Positions 51,155 to 61,041 are shown, counted from the stretch's first letter. The stretch: DNA of 64,000 nucleotides from Bradyrhizobium roseum (GCF_030413175.1 NZ_CP129212.1:6176450-6240449), one strand, 5' to 3'. Notes: generated by a model from the letters alone, not told the origin. Made by a program: numbers and translations.

Positions 51155-51940
51155 CTACTCGGCGGCGCGCGCCAGCCGGAACGAGCCGCGGTCGCCTTCG
51201 CGGCTGATCAGCAGCAGCACCATCGCCGAGGCGTCGCCGAGCAGCGCGCGGTGCGCCGCGATGGTGCGGGTGAGATGGTTGTAGATCACGACCGCCGGGA
51301 TCGCTGCCACCAGACCGAGCGCGGTCGCCAGCAACGCTTCCGCGATGCCGGGCGCGACGACGGCGAGATTGGTGGTGTGGGCTTCGGAAATGCCGATGAA
51401 CGAATTCATGATGCCCCAGACCGTCCCGAACAGGCCGACGAACGGCGCCGTGGCGCCGATGGTCGCCAGCACGCCGGTGCCGCGCGCGATCTGCCGCGAC
51501 ATCGCAGCTTCAACCCGCTCCAGCCGCAGCGCCACGCGCTCCTTGAGGCCGTCGTCGAAATGGCCGCCGGAAAGAGCGGCCTCGCGCGCGGCCGACTGGA
51601 TGATCTGGGCCACGGCATCCTTGCCGCCCCGGGTTTCCTGCTCCGCCCGGGCCAGCACCGTATCTGTTTCCAACAGGCCCAGACGGCGGCGGGCGGTCGA
51701 CGACTTGCGGCGGACCTCAATGGTTTTGGCAAGCCAGACTGTCCAGGTCGCCAACGAGGCGAAGGCAAGCCCGACCATCACCGCCTGCACCACGATGTCG
51801 GCATTGATGAACATATTCCAGGGCGACAGGTTGCGCGGCAGCAGCGCTGCGTCCGTGGCGGCGCGCGCCGCGCCCGGCAACACGCTTGCGCCAGCCGCAA
51901 CACCCCAACGGATCACCAGGTCCAGCACTGTTTGCTGCAT
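51155..51940 (-). CDS. exbB: Biopolymer transport protein ExbB
   Basis: ExbB is the pentameric channel of the TonB motor. The protein has 261 residues from the ATG at 51940, with GGGAGG five bases upstream; a GTG two codons earlier is less likely. The N-terminal signal-like region is followed by three transmembrane segments of the MotA/TolQ/ExbB domain: VVQAVMVGLAFASLATWTVW, ATIGATAPFVGLFGTVWGIM (the classic TAPFVGLFGTVWGI) and GIAEALLATALGLVAAIPAV. It is followed by exbD. Confidence 0.96.
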   Translation of the reverse strand: MQQTVLDLVIRWGVAAGASVLPGAARAATDAALLPRNLSPWNMFINADIVVQAVMVGLAFASLATWTVWLAKTIEVRRKSSTARRRLGLLETDTVLARAEQETRGGKDAVAQIIQSAAREAALSGGHFDDGLKERVALRLERVEAAMSRQIARGTGVLATIGATAPFVGLFGTVWGIMNSFIGISEAHTTNLAVVAPGIAEALLATALGLVAAIPAVVIYNHLTRTIAAHRALLGDASAMVLLLISREGDRGSFRLARAAE

Positions 51941-51973
51941 GACCACCTCCCGGACTGATACTGCAGGAATCGG

Positions 51974-52489
51974 CTACGCCGCGCGGGCGGGCGCGATCCT
52001 CCCGGCGAGCGCATGAAAGCGCTGCATCTGGTCGGCACGCAGCGCGCGGGTCTCCTCGCGCCCGACGAACACCTTGAACATGATGCCGCCATCGACATTG
52101 ACGAAGGCGATGAAGGCTGACGATTTGCCCATGAACGGCCGCTCCACGAAGGCGATCGCTGCGCATCGCTCATGGCGGAGATGGCCGTGGAGCCCCTTCG
52201 GCTGCATCAGGTTGAAATAGCCGCGCCCGACTTCGCCCGCCGGAAGCGGCCCGGTGAATTCGAAGATCGCGTCGTCGGTATGGACGATCAGTGTCACCTC
52301 GCCCCACTCGGCAACGTCGTTCATGGCAGCGCCGAACTCGCCGCCGGGGCCGATACGCACCATCACCTCCGGCATCGCCTCGAGTACCGCGCGCGGGGAA
52401 ACCTTCCGCTCCCGCGCCACGTCCTCGATGACAGCGCCCGGATTCTCGGCCATATGCGCCCTGAGGTCGGCAAGCTCCGTGCTCAACAT
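51974..52489 (-). CDS. hutX: Heme utilisation cytosolic carrier HutX
   Basis: HutX-type proteins bind heme in the cytoplasm and help deliver it to degrading enzymes. The protein has 171 residues, a normal length. It carries PGAVIEDVARERKVSPRAVLEAMP, quoted as PGAVIEDVARERKV and SPRAVLEAMP, then WGEVTLIVHTDDAIFEFTG, YFNLMQPKGLHGHLRHERC and SAFIAFVNVDGGIMFKVFVG, matching the HutX/HuvX family. The His-rich GLHGHLRHE may bind heme. It lies 33 bases before exbB and 12 after hmuQ in the direction of transcription. Confidence 0.9.
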   Translation of the reverse strand: MLSTELADLRAHMAENPGAVIEDVARERKVSPRAVLEAMPEVMVRIGPGGEFGAAMNDVAEWGEVTLIVHTDDAIFEFTGPLPAGEVGRGYFNLMQPKGLHGHLRHERCAAIAFVERPFMGKSSAFIAFVNVDGGIMFKVFVGREETRALRADQMQRFHALAGRIAPARAA

Positions 52490-52501
52490 CGCGCCCTCCC
52501 C

Positions 52502-52837
52502 TCAGGCAGCAGCGCTGGACTTGCGCTCGCTCAGGATCACCTCGAAACCTTCGAACTTGGGATGGCCGAGGTAGAGGCTCTCGCCGGTCTTGTTGTCGGC
52601 GCGCGCGTGGGCGCGGCGGAACTCTTCCGACTTGGTCCAGGCCTCGAACGCGGCCTTGTCGACCCAGGTCGTATGCGAGGAATACAGCGTGTGATCTTCA
52701 AGCACGGGGCCCTTGAGCAGATGAAACTCGACGAATCCGGCCATGTTGCCGAGATAGGATTCGCGCGTGCGCCAGACGGTCTCGAACGCCGCTTCAGCGC
52801 CAATCTTCACCTGGAACCGGTTCATTGCGATAAACAT
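52502..52837 (-). CDS. hmuQ: Heme-degrading monooxygenase, HmuQ/HmuD type
   Basis: HmuQ and HmuD of Bradyrhizobium belong to the IsdG-like antibiotic-biosynthesis-monooxygenase fold and break down heme to release iron. The protein has 111 residues. Family features are FIAMNRFQVKIGAEAAFETV, ESYLGNMAGFVEFHLLKGP, HTTWVDKAAFEAWTKSEEF and RAHARADNKTGESLYLGHP. The His in the FRRAHAR segment is the expected heme ligand. The C-terminus (GFEVILSERK) is usual. I cannot separate HmuQ from HmuD by eye. It lies 12 bases upstream of hutX. Confidence 0.85.
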   Translation of the reverse strand: MFIAMNRFQVKIGAEAAFETVWRTRESYLGNMAGFVEFHLLKGPVLEDHTLYSSHTTWVDKAAFEAWTKSEEFRRAHARADNKTGESLYLGHPKFEGFEVILSERKSSAAA

Positions 52838-52972
52838 TTCGAATTCTCCTTGCTGGGATGCGGGGTTGCGCCTGGCGTACGGTTTGAGTTGGTTGGGAAT
52901 ACGAACGCACCGAAACCGCGCTGGAGCATCAACGCGGCCCGGTGCAACATGATCGGTTATCAGCTCGTCAAA

Positions 52973-55321
52973 TTACGCTCCGCCAAAGTGAATCTTCAAG
53001 CCTGCCTTGTAGACCCTGCCCGGTCCAGGACTCGACCACAACACGTCGTTTTGCGTGGTGCCGTCGGTGGAACTGCCGGGAATGGAATAGGGCCGGTAAT
53101 ACTGGTTGAGCAGATTGTCGATCGATGCCGTGAACATGATGTCCTTGGTCGCATGCCAGGTCGCGTACAGATTGACCAGCTCATACCCGGTCGAGGGAAG
53201 ATATCCGGCGGGGACGTCGTTGTTGGCACCGAACGAAGACCACTGCGCCGCCAGGATCAGCCTGCGGTCGAGCAACCGCACGCCACCAGTCGTCGTGATC
53301 TTGCGCGGCGTGATGGTCGCCAGCCCGATATTGGTGGCGACGTTCTTGCCGCGGATCAGGTGACCGGCAACGCCGACATACCATAGGCCGGCATCATACA
53401 TGGTCTCGGCTTCCACGCCCTCGATCCGGGCGTGCGCGATGTTCTGGTACTGATAGAACTGCGAGAACGTGCCGAACGGAGTCGCTGTCGGCGTCGAGGC
53501 AACGAGATCGATGTAGCCTTCGACGTCGTTGCGGAAGACGTTGAACTTGCCGCGGAAGCTGTCGCCTGACGTGAAGATGTCATTGTACTTCAGGTTGAGA
53601 CCGACTTCCTTGTTCTTGCCGACCTCAGGCCGCAGTCCGGCGTTGGGCAGGAAGCAGAACAGGCCGCTGGTGCCATCGGGACAGGCGAACAAGGCCGGAC
53701 CGCCGCCCGTGGCGTGGCCGCCCGCGATCAGCGTCTCGGTGATCGACGGCGCGCGATAACCTTCGGCATAGCTCACATAAGGCGTGAAGCCTGCCATCGG
53801 CGTCACGCCGAGGGTGATCTTTGGCGAGAAACGGTCGCCGCCGGTAGAGACCGTCCGCGAGTCCAGATCATAGCGATCGTAGCGAATCGCGCTGATGGCT
53901 TCGAACCAGGTCGAATAGTTCTGCTTCAACTGGATGAAGCCGCCGGAAACGGTGCGCACGCCGCTCGGCGTGGTGACGTCGGAGTTGCCGCGCGCGTCGG
54001 TCGTCACCACGTCGTCGCGGAACGCGTCGAACCCGTAAGTCACCGCATTGCGCCAGTCGCCGACGTTGAATCGCGTGGTGTTGTTGACGTCGACGCCGAG
54101 CGTGTCGAGCACATAGCCGCGGCGGTCGCCGACGCAGCCCGAGATGTTGTTGCCGGGAGTACCGATCGGGCAAACGCCGCCGCCGGTGCTGATGCGGTTG
54201 TTGTAGGTCTTGACCTGGTCGTTCTCGACCCGGTTGCCATATACCGTGGCGTTCCAGTCGAACCAATTGTCGTCCGGCTTGGAGTACTTATAGGTGATCG
54301 TGCCAAGGTAATTCTTCGCGTCCGATGAATAGACCGACGAGCCCGCGATCGCCGCCAGCGGCGCCGCCGTCGTGGTGGCCCCGCGATTTTGCTGCCCGAT
54401 GCTGTATTGGTAATCCTGGAATACGCCACCGATCTTGACTTCGTGACCATCGGCGGGGCGGACGGTCAGCTTCATCAGGCCTGCCGCAAGCTCATTGCCG
54501 GTGTTGCCGATTTCGGTGCCGTTGCCGTCCTTGTAGTTGCCCTGGGTGCGGTACACCGCGCCGCCGAACACGTCGACATTGGGATCGGCGCGCACGCCGC
54601 CGAAGATCGAGCCGAGGCCGCGCGCATTGTTGGTGCCACCGGAGCCGGTCATGTCGACGCCCCAGCGCTCGCCCGGACGCACGACGTCGTTGATGTCCTT
54701 GGTGCGGAACGAGACCAGGCCGCCGATCGCGCCGGAGCCGTAGATGTTGGATGTCGGGCCGCGCACCACGTCGACGCCGCCGACCAGCTCCGGATCGAGG
54801 AAGAACGAGCCGTTGGCATTGTGTCCGGAACGCTGGTAATTCTGCCGCGCGCCGTCCACGACGACGGCAACACGGCCGAAATCCTGCAGGCCGCGGATGT
54901 TGATCACGGTCGCGGGGTCGTCGCCGCGCTCCTGGAACGACACGCCCGGCACATTGTAGAAGACATCCGACAGCCGGTTCGGCTGCAGACCCTGGATCTG
55001 CTCCATCGATACCGAGCTGACCGGCGCCAGCGCATCGATCGCGCGCTCCTCGGTCTTCGAGGCCGCCACCGTGATTGTGTCAAGCGATTGCACCGGCGCG
55101 CGGCCGATCTGCGCGCGCGCGTTCATCACCGGCGAGGCTTGCGCCTCTTGTTGCGGCGCGGCCGGCTTGCGCTTCGACTGCTTCAGCTTTTTCTCGGATG
55201 CGCGCGTAGCGGTCTCCGGTCCGGCCGATTGGGAATATGCCGCGCTCGACGATATCAAAGCGAACGAAATTGCCGACGCGCCCAAAACCAAGGCGCGCGA
55301 ATACCTGACCCCGAAAGCCAT
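52973..55321 (-). CDS. hmuR: TonB-dependent heme/hemoglobin receptor HmuR
   Basis: HmuR is the outer-membrane gate for heme. The protein has 782 residues. Signal peptide at about 1-30. The plug domain (about 80-210) contains a TonB-box-like LDTITVAASKTEER and the usual SDVFYNVPGVSFQERG, INIRGLQDFGRVAVVVDGAR and VDVVRGPTSNIYGSGAIGG. The beta barrel follows, with the heme-receptor motif YAEGYRAPSITETLIAG (the FRAP-like box) and NAGLRPEVGKNKEVGL (NPNL-like). The C-terminus ends GRVYKAGLKIHFGGA, a typical barrel closure. It is divergent from hmuP. Confidence 0.95.
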   Translation of the reverse strand: MAFGVRYSRALVLGASAISFALISSSAAYSQSAGPETATRASEKKLKQSKRKPAAPQQEAQASPVMNARAQIGRAPVQSLDTITVAASKTEERAIDALAPVSSVSMEQIQGLQPNRLSDVFYNVPGVSFQERGDDPATVINIRGLQDFGRVAVVVDGARQNYQRSGHNANGSFFLDPELVGGVDVVRGPTSNIYGSGAIGGLVSFRTKDINDVVRPGERWGVDMTGSGGTNNARGLGSIFGGVRADPNVDVFGGAVYRTQGNYKDGNGTEIGNTGNELAAGLMKLTVRPADGHEVKIGGVFQDYQYSIGQQNRGATTTAAPLAAIAGSSVYSSDAKNYLGTITYKYSKPDDNWFDWNATVYGNRVENDQVKTYNNRISTGGGVCPIGTPGNNISGCVGDRRGYVLDTLGVDVNNTTRFNVGDWRNAVTYGFDAFRDDVVTTDARGNSDVTTPSGVRTVSGGFIQLKQNYSTWFEAISAIRYDRYDLDSRTVSTGGDRFSPKITLGVTPMAGFTPYVSYAEGYRAPSITETLIAGGHATGGGPALFACPDGTSGLFCFLPNAGLRPEVGKNKEVGLNLKYNDIFTSGDSFRGKFNVFRNDVEGYIDLVASTPTATPFGTFSQFYQYQNIAHARIEGVEAETMYDAGLWYVGVAGHLIRGKNVATNIGLATITPRKITTTGGVRLLDRRLILAAQWSSFGANNDVPAGYLPSTGYELVNLYATWHATKDIMFTASIDNLLNQYYRPYSIPGSSTDGTTQNDVLWSSPGPGRVYKAGLKIHFGGA

Positions 55322-55481
55322 ACTGCCCCAACCTGTTATTTGTGTCTTGGGTTTGGCTGGCGGGCGCCGCCCTGAAGCGCGGCTGCTTGCTGGCTAATCA
55401 TTTCCGCGACCGGGCACCCCCGCTCGTGTCGCGTCTGTCTTTGGTTACGCCGCGTTGAGGAACCGGTCAATCAGGCCGGGA

Positions 55482-55508
55482 TGCACTTTATATCGATTGT
55501 AAAGTGCA
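55482..55508. promoter_or_regulatory. 27-base palindrome between hmuR and hmuP
   Basis: The arms TGCACTTTA (55482-55490) and TAAAGTGCA (55500-55508) are perfect 9-base inverted copies with the spacer TATCGATTG. It lies in the 257-base divergent region, 160 bases before hmuR and 71 bases before hmuP. It does not match the classic Irr ICE consensus or a Fur box in an obvious way. Iron- or heme-dependent control of both genes is inferred. Confidence 0.65.
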
Positions 55509-55578
55509 GCTGTTGGATTGCGCGTCGATCAAATTATACAAAGCAGCTGATCGGGAACACAGGGACACAACCGCAATT

Positions 55579-55785
55579 ATGGCGTCACCTTCAGAAGATA
55601 ATGTCGGAGGCGCCGGAAAGCATGCCGAGAACCCGCCGTCTGCGAAGCGCGTTCTTACCATGAACGGCAGCCGGATCGATAGCCGCGAACTGTTCGCGAC
55701 CGAGCGCGAAATCATCATCGCGCATGGCGCGGAAAGCTATCGCTTGCGCCTGACGTCGCAAAACAAACTGATTCTGACCAAGTGA
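55579..55785 (+). CDS. hmuP: HemP/HmuP small protein, co-regulator of heme uptake
   Basis: HmuP is reported to act as a coactivator, with Irr, of heme-uptake genes in Bradyrhizobium. The protein has 68 residues from the ATG at 55579; the frame runs 25 codons further upstream over the palindrome region. The HemP domain is VLTMNGSRIDSRELFATERE with IIIAHGAESYRLRLTSQNKL and ending ILTK, the usual close of this family. It is 8 bases upstream of hmuT and cotranscribed with hmuTUV. Confidence 0.9.
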   Translation: MASPSEDNVGGAGKHAENPPSAKRVLTMNGSRIDSRELFATEREIIIAHGAESYRLRLTSQNKLILTK

Positions 55786-55792
55786 ACCGGTA

Positions 55793-56746
55793 ATGACACT
55801 CTGCCGCACGCTCTTATTATCTGTGGCCACCTGCGGCTTCGTGCTCGGCGGTGCGGCCATCGCTGCGGGCATTACCGTACATGATGCGCGCAACCGCGAT
55901 GTCACGATATCTGACCCGGCGAGGATCGTATCGATCGGCGGCGCGATCACCGAAATCCTTTATGCCCTGGGTTTCGAGGACCGCCTAGCCGGCGTCGACA
56001 CGACGAGCCTTTATCCGCCGGCCGCACTGCGCGACAAGCCGAATGTCGGCTATATGCGCCAGCTTTCGGCCGAAGGCGTGCTTGGGCTCAATCCCTCGCT
56101 GGTGCTTGCGGTACAGGGCTCCGGGCCAAAGGAAACCATGGACGTGCTGGAAGCGGCCAAGGTGCCGCTGGTGCTGGTGCCCGAAACCTTTTCCGAACAG
56201 GGCCTGCTCGACAAGATCAAGCTGGTCGGCCACGCCATGGGTGCGGACAAGCGGGCCGAGTGCCTGACGGCGGTGGTGACCGACGATCTGGCGCAACTCC
56301 GCGAGCTGCGCGCCAAGGTGACGAGGCCGGTACGCGTGATGTTCGTGATGTCGCTATTGAACGGCCGGGCGATGGCCGCCGGAAAGAACACCGCGGCGAA
56401 CGAGATCATCGCGCTCGCCGGCGCCGTCAACGCGATCGACGGCTATGACGGCTACAAGATCATCAATGACGAAGCGATCATCGCGGCAAAGCCCGAAGTG
56501 GTGCTGTCGATCCAGCGCGGCAAGGACTCGGTGGACGCGGAGACATTGTACGTCCATCCGGCTTTCGCGCTGACGCCGGTCGCGGCCAACAAGACTTTCA
56601 TCGCCATGGAAGGCCTCTATCTGCTCGGCTTCGGCCCGCGCACGGCGGCTGCCGCCCGCGACCTCTCGATCAAGCTCTATCCGGGGCTGGCGCCGCAGGC
56701 GGAGAAATTCAAGCCCGCCGCCGTTACCGCCAACTGCCGGCTGTGA
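55793..56746 (+). CDS. hmuT: Heme ABC importer periplasmic binding protein HmuT
   Basis: HmuT carries heme across the periplasm to HmuUV. The protein has 317 residues with a signal peptide (LCRTLLLSVATCGFVLGGAA, 2-21). It matches class III binding proteins: VTISDPARIVSIGGAITEIL, YALGFEDRLAGVDTTSLYPP (a Tyr of this region is a heme ligand in HmuT proteins), LVLAVQGSGPKETMDVLEA and PVLSIQRG-type VVLSIQRGKDSVD. Its stop overlaps the hmuU GTG start by 4 bases. Confidence 0.95.
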   Translation: MTLCRTLLLSVATCGFVLGGAAIAAGITVHDARNRDVTISDPARIVSIGGAITEILYALGFEDRLAGVDTTSLYPPAALRDKPNVGYMRQLSAEGVLGLNPSLVLAVQGSGPKETMDVLEAAKVPLVLVPETFSEQGLLDKIKLVGHAMGADKRAECLTAVVTDDLAQLRELRAKVTRPVRVMFVMSLLNGRAMAAGKNTAANEIIALAGAVNAIDGYDGYKIINDEAIIAAKPEVVLSIQRGKDSVDAETLYVHPAFALTPVAANKTFIAMEGLYLLGFGPRTAAAARDLSIKLYPGLAPQAEKFKPAAVTANCRL

Positions 56747-57830
56747 CCACCCTCTCCGACAGCACCGAGCGCGCGAAGCCGCGCAGCGGATACGCCCTGC
56801 GTCCGCCCGCTTCGCTCACCCTGCTTTGCCTGCTGATCGCACTTGCCGGAGCGGCGCTGATCGCACTGACGATGGGCGCCGCCGGCATTCCGCTGGCCCG
56901 GCTGCCGGCCGCGCTCGGGCTGTGGGGCGACGCCGGACCGACGCTGGCACGCGACCAGCTCGTGCTGTGGTCGATCCGGATTCCGCGGATCGCCGCGGCC
57001 GCGATGGTGGGCGCCCTGCTCGCCGCATCGGGCGCCATCATGCAGGGGCTGTTTCGCAACCCGCTCGCCGACCCCGCGCTGGTCGGCGTTTCCTCCGGCG
57101 GCGCGCTGGCGGCGGCCGCCGCGATCGTGTTCACCGACAGCCAGATCGGCCAAAGCTTCCGCTTCATGCAGCATCAATTGCTGCCGATCGCGGCGTTTGC
57201 GGGCTCGCTGGTCACCACGATCGTCCTCTATTCGATCGCGAGCCGCTCGGGGCGGACGTCGATCGCGATCTTCCTGCTCGCCGGCATTGCGATTGCCGCC
57301 ATCGCCAATGCCGGCATCGGGCTTCTGGTGTTCATCGCCGACGACCGCCAGTTGCGCGACATCACGTTCTGGATGCTGGGCTCGCTGAGCGGGGCGACCT
57401 GGCCCAAGCTCGCGACGCTGGCGCCGGTGCTGGCGCTTGCCTTGATCGCCTGCGTTTCGATCGCGCGCGGGCTCGATGTGCTCGTATTGGGTGAGGCCGA
57501 AGCGTTTCACAGCGGCGTCGATGTCGAGCGGCTGAAGCGGATTTCGATCGTGCTGGTGTCGGCGATGACGGGCGTCGCGGTTTCGGTCTGCGGCGTGGTC
57601 GGATTCATCGGCATCGTGGTGCCTCATCTGCTCCGGCTGGTGATCGGGCCGGCGCACCGGCTGCTGCTGCCGGCCTCGATGCTGCTGGGCGCCGTGCTGC
57701 TGGTGGGAGCCGATACGTTGGCCCGCACCATCGTGGCGCCCGCCGAAATGCCGATCGGCATCCTGACAGCGGCGATCGGCGCGCCGTTCTTCCTCGGCAT
57801 GCTACTGCGCCAGCGCGGGCTGGTTTCGCT

Positions 57831-57834
<4 letters not shown>
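56743..57834 (+). CDS. hmuU: Heme ABC importer permease HmuU
   Basis: HmuU is the FecCD-type membrane channel for heme. The protein has 363 residues from the GTG that overlaps the hmuT stop. It has about nine to ten helices. Family motifs are IPRIAAAAMVGALLAASGAI, GLFRNPLADPALVGVSSGG, DITFWMLGSLSGATWPKLA and VVGFIGIVVPHLLRLVIGP, all expected for FecCD permeases. The stop overlaps the hmuV start (ATGA). Confidence 0.96.
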
Positions 57835-58637
<803 letters not shown>

Positions 58638-58668
58638 CGCCGCAGACTTATCCAACGGCGTCACGCTG

Positions 58669-58697
58669 CTTTCACGGAACTGTCAGCCAATTGTAAC
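58669..58697 (+). promoter_or_regulatory. Candidate Pho box upstream of the phytase-like esterase
   Basis: Three 7-base units at 11-base intervals, CTTTCAC (58669-58675), CTGTCAG (58680-58686) and TTGTAAC (58691-58697), separated by GGAA and CCAA, resemble the PhoB-binding consensus CTGTCAT-N4-CTGTCAT. The last ends 47 bases before the gene start at 58745. The regular 11-base spacing and the phosphatase-related product support PhoB control; binding is inferred. Confidence 0.6.
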
Positions 58698-58744
58698 AGC
58701 CGCTCCGCAAGACACTCCGCATCGTCATCATGAGGAGATCCGCC

Positions 58745-60097
58745 ATGCGCGTGTCGTTGCTCTGCTCCGTCGCTTCGCTATTTTTGGCCAGCGCGGCCTT
58801 CGCACAAGGCGAAGGCGAATTTCCCGCCACGTTGAAGGGTCACGCCGTGCTGTCGGCCGAGACCTTTGTCGAGGCACCTGCTGATGCGCCGGCGGATCTG
58901 AAGACCGCCGGCAAATACACGACCGGCAAGCGCATCGACGCCCTCGGTAGCGTGATGGGTAAATCCTACGAGCGCCCCACCGGCGTCTCGCTGCCATTCA
59001 AGGGCCAGCCGCTGCAGGGCCATTCCGGCATCAAGGTGATGCCGGACGGTTCGTTCTGGGTGCTGACCGACAACGGCATGGGCTCGCGCTACAACTCGGC
59101 CGACTCGATGCTGTACCTGAACCGCCACAAGATCGACTGGACGGGCGGCAAGATCGAACGGCAGGAAACTATCTTCCTGCACGATCCCGACAAGAAAGTG
59201 CCGTTCCGCATCCTGCATGAGGACACGGCAAAACGTTATCTCACCGGCGCAGACTTCGACACCGAGGGCTTTCAGATCATCGGCGACACCTTCTGGATCG
59301 GCGACGAGTTCGGACCCTATGTGCTGAAGGCCGACAAGACTGGCAAGATCCTGGCCGTGTTCGACAGCATGGCGGACGGCAAGCCGGTGCGCTCGCCCGA
59401 CCATTGGTCGGTGCAGTCGCCGGGCGCGCCGGGCGCGAGCTACACCACGGTCAACCTGCGCCGCTCCAAGGGCTATGAAGGGTTTGCCGCCTCGAAGGAC
59501 GGCAAGTTCCTCTACGGTCTGCTCGAAGGCCCGCTGTGGGACGTCGAAAAGAAGGATGTTGAAAAGGTCGACGGCAAGGAAGCCGCTCGGATTCTGGAAT
59601 TCGACGTTGCGGCCGAAAAATTCACCGGCCGCTACTGGCACTATGTCTTCGAGCAGAACGGCCACGCCATCGGCGACTTCAACATGATCGACGCTTCGAG
59701 CGGCCTGATCATCGAGCGCGACAATGGCGAAGGCACGACCGACAAGGCGTGTCCGGCCGGCCAGCGCGGCGAGAATTGCTTTCCCGACCTCGCGAAGTTC
59801 AAGCGCGTCTACAAGATCGAACTGTCCGACGCCAATGTCGGCAAGCCGGTGCGCAAGATCGCCTATATCGACCTGATGAAGATCAAGGATCCCGACAAGA
59901 AGGCCCGCAAGCCGCTGAATGACGGCGTCTTGACCTTCCCGTTCTTCACCATCGAGAACGTCGACCGTGTCGACGAAACGCACATCATCGTCGGCAACGA
60001 CAACAACCTGCCGTTCTCGTCGAGCCGCGATCCCAACAAGGCGGATGACAACGAGTTCGTGCTGCTGGAAGTGGCGGAGTTTTTGAAGGCGAAGTGA
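58745..60097 (+). CDS. Exported esterase-like phytase family protein
   Basis: The protein has 450 residues from the ATG at 58745, with GAGGAGA eight bases upstream; an ATG five codons earlier is also in frame. A signal peptide (MRVSLLCSVASLFLASAAFA) is clear. The mature part matches the esterase-like-activity-of-phytase family (PF13449): GHSGIKVMPDGSFWVLTDNG, GFQIIGDTFWIGDEFGPYVL, GYEGFAASKDGKFLYGLLEG, HAIGDFNMIDASSGLIIERD and DETHIIVGNDNNLPFSSSRD. It is a periplasmic enzyme likely to release phosphate or hydrolyse esters. A candidate Pho box lies upstream. Confidence 0.9.
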   Translation: MRVSLLCSVASLFLASAAFAQGEGEFPATLKGHAVLSAETFVEAPADAPADLKTAGKYTTGKRIDALGSVMGKSYERPTGVSLPFKGQPLQGHSGIKVMPDGSFWVLTDNGMGSRYNSADSMLYLNRHKIDWTGGKIERQETIFLHDPDKKVPFRILHEDTAKRYLTGADFDTEGFQIIGDTFWIGDEFGPYVLKADKTGKILAVFDSMADGKPVRSPDHWSVQSPGAPGASYTTVNLRRSKGYEGFAASKDGKFLYGLLEGPLWDVEKKDVEKVDGKEAARILEFDVAAEKFTGRYWHYVFEQNGHAIGDFNMIDASSGLIIERDNGEGTTDKACPAGQRGENCFPDLAKFKRVYKIELSDANVGKPVRKIAYIDLMKIKDPDKKARKPLNDGVLTFPFFTIENVDRVDETHIIVGNDNNLPFSSSRDPNKADDNEFVLLEVAEFLKAK

Positions 60098-60110
60098 GGT
60101 AAGTGCGCGG

Positions 60111-60138
60111 CCCTCTCCGCTTCGTTGCGCGGAGAGGG
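60111..60138. terminator. Stem-loop between convergent genes
   Basis: The arms CCCTCTCCGC (60111-60120) and GCGGAGAGGG (60129-60138) pair perfectly over 10 bases with an 8-base loop. It lies 14 bases past the esterase stop and 12 before the stop of the minus-strand membrane protein. There is no T run; the sequence is of a repeated Bradyrhizobium type. Confidence 0.55.
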
Positions 60139-60149
60139 TGATCAGAGGG

Positions 60150-61031
60150 CTACGGCAGCACAGCCGCCCGTCGCCGGTCGAGCGCCTTCGAGTGCACCAT
60201 CCATGCCGGCAGAGCCTCACCATCGCGGTGTCGCCCTCCGGCGCATGCCGCTGCCCATGCCGATGCGGCACCGAGCAGAATGGCCGTCGCAACCGAGAAT
60301 GCTAGGATGACGGTGCTGCGGCGTGACCTCGCGATGGCCGTCGTGGCGCTCGCGACGACGCCGTCGACCCTGCGTTCCGCGTCAGTTGCGGCAAGTCCGG
60401 TCAGAGCTACGACCTGCTGAACGAGATAGGTTCGATCCTCCGCGCTCATGCCGCTATGGCTCGAGGTGGTAAGAAGGATGCGACCAGCCTCCGCGCGTTC
60501 GGCGCTCAGATCGACATTGGGGGCACGGCGACCGGCGCGATAAAGGCGGTCCAGCTCATAACTCAAAATGGGCTCGGCCGCACTCGCCTGCGCCGTGCCT
60601 CGCGCCGGCGTTGTACGACTGACGGTGGCGGCGCCGATCCAAGTCGCAAGGATGGCTCCCATCACCACGGCAAGCGCCCAAGTACCGAGTCCATGGGCAC
60701 CGTCGACGTGCTCGGTCTCATCCACTACTGCCGTGCCGACAGCTGGGGTAGCCGTCGGAGTACGGGTGTGCCCGGCAATGTAACCGCCGAGCCCGAAACT
60801 GATGACAGCCTGGATGATCAGATAGAGGCCTGACAGGATAGCAAGCGCCGCGGATGCATCGCGCCACGTCGGCGCCGTCGATGTGACGCCAAGCCCGATG
60901 GTCACGGCGAACGTCAGCAATACCGACGACAGCGCAGTCGCCGCCAGAGCGCCGAGGACGATAGGCGACCATTGCAGGAAGCGTGGCGCGACATCGCTTT
61001 GCGTCCCCGGGGTGATATTTTCCATCGACAT
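60150..61031 (-). CDS. Membrane protein of unknown function, paired with a 24-residue protein
   Basis: The protein has 293 residues from the ATG at 61031 (GAGGCG eight bases upstream); starts at 61037 and 61025 are also in frame. Hydrophobic helices are WSPIVLGALAATALSSVLLT, ALAILSGLYLIIQAVISFGL with the Gly-rich GGYIAGHTRT (TM2), WALAVVMGAILATWIGAAT, and a last one near 255-275 (VILAFSVATAILLGAASAWA). A helical, charged segment lies between TM3 and TM4 (DLSAERAEAGRILL). The pattern fits small-conductance or stress-related membrane proteins, but I recognise no named domain. The tiny gene just upstream is its likely partner. Confidence 0.75.
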   Translation of the reverse strand: MSMENITPGTQSDVAPRFLQWSPIVLGALAATALSSVLLTFAVTIGLGVTSTAPTWRDASAALAILSGLYLIIQAVISFGLGGYIAGHTRTPTATPAVGTAVVDETEHVDGAHGLGTWALAVVMGAILATWIGAATVSRTTPARGTAQASAAEPILSYELDRLYRAGRRAPNVDLSAERAEAGRILLTTSSHSGMSAEDRTYLVQQVVALTGLAATDAERRVDGVVASATTAIARSRRSTVILAFSVATAILLGAASAWAAACAGGRHRDGEALPAWMVHSKALDRRRAAVLP

Positions 61032-61041
61032 ATGCATCGCC

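Noticed and set aside
55482..55508. Reading the hmuR-hmuP palindrome as a classic Irr (ICE) or Fur box
   Set aside because: The arms TGCACTTTA and TAAAGTGCA do not fit the TTTAGAA-type ICE or GATAATGATAATC-type Fur consensus, so only a neutral operator call is made.
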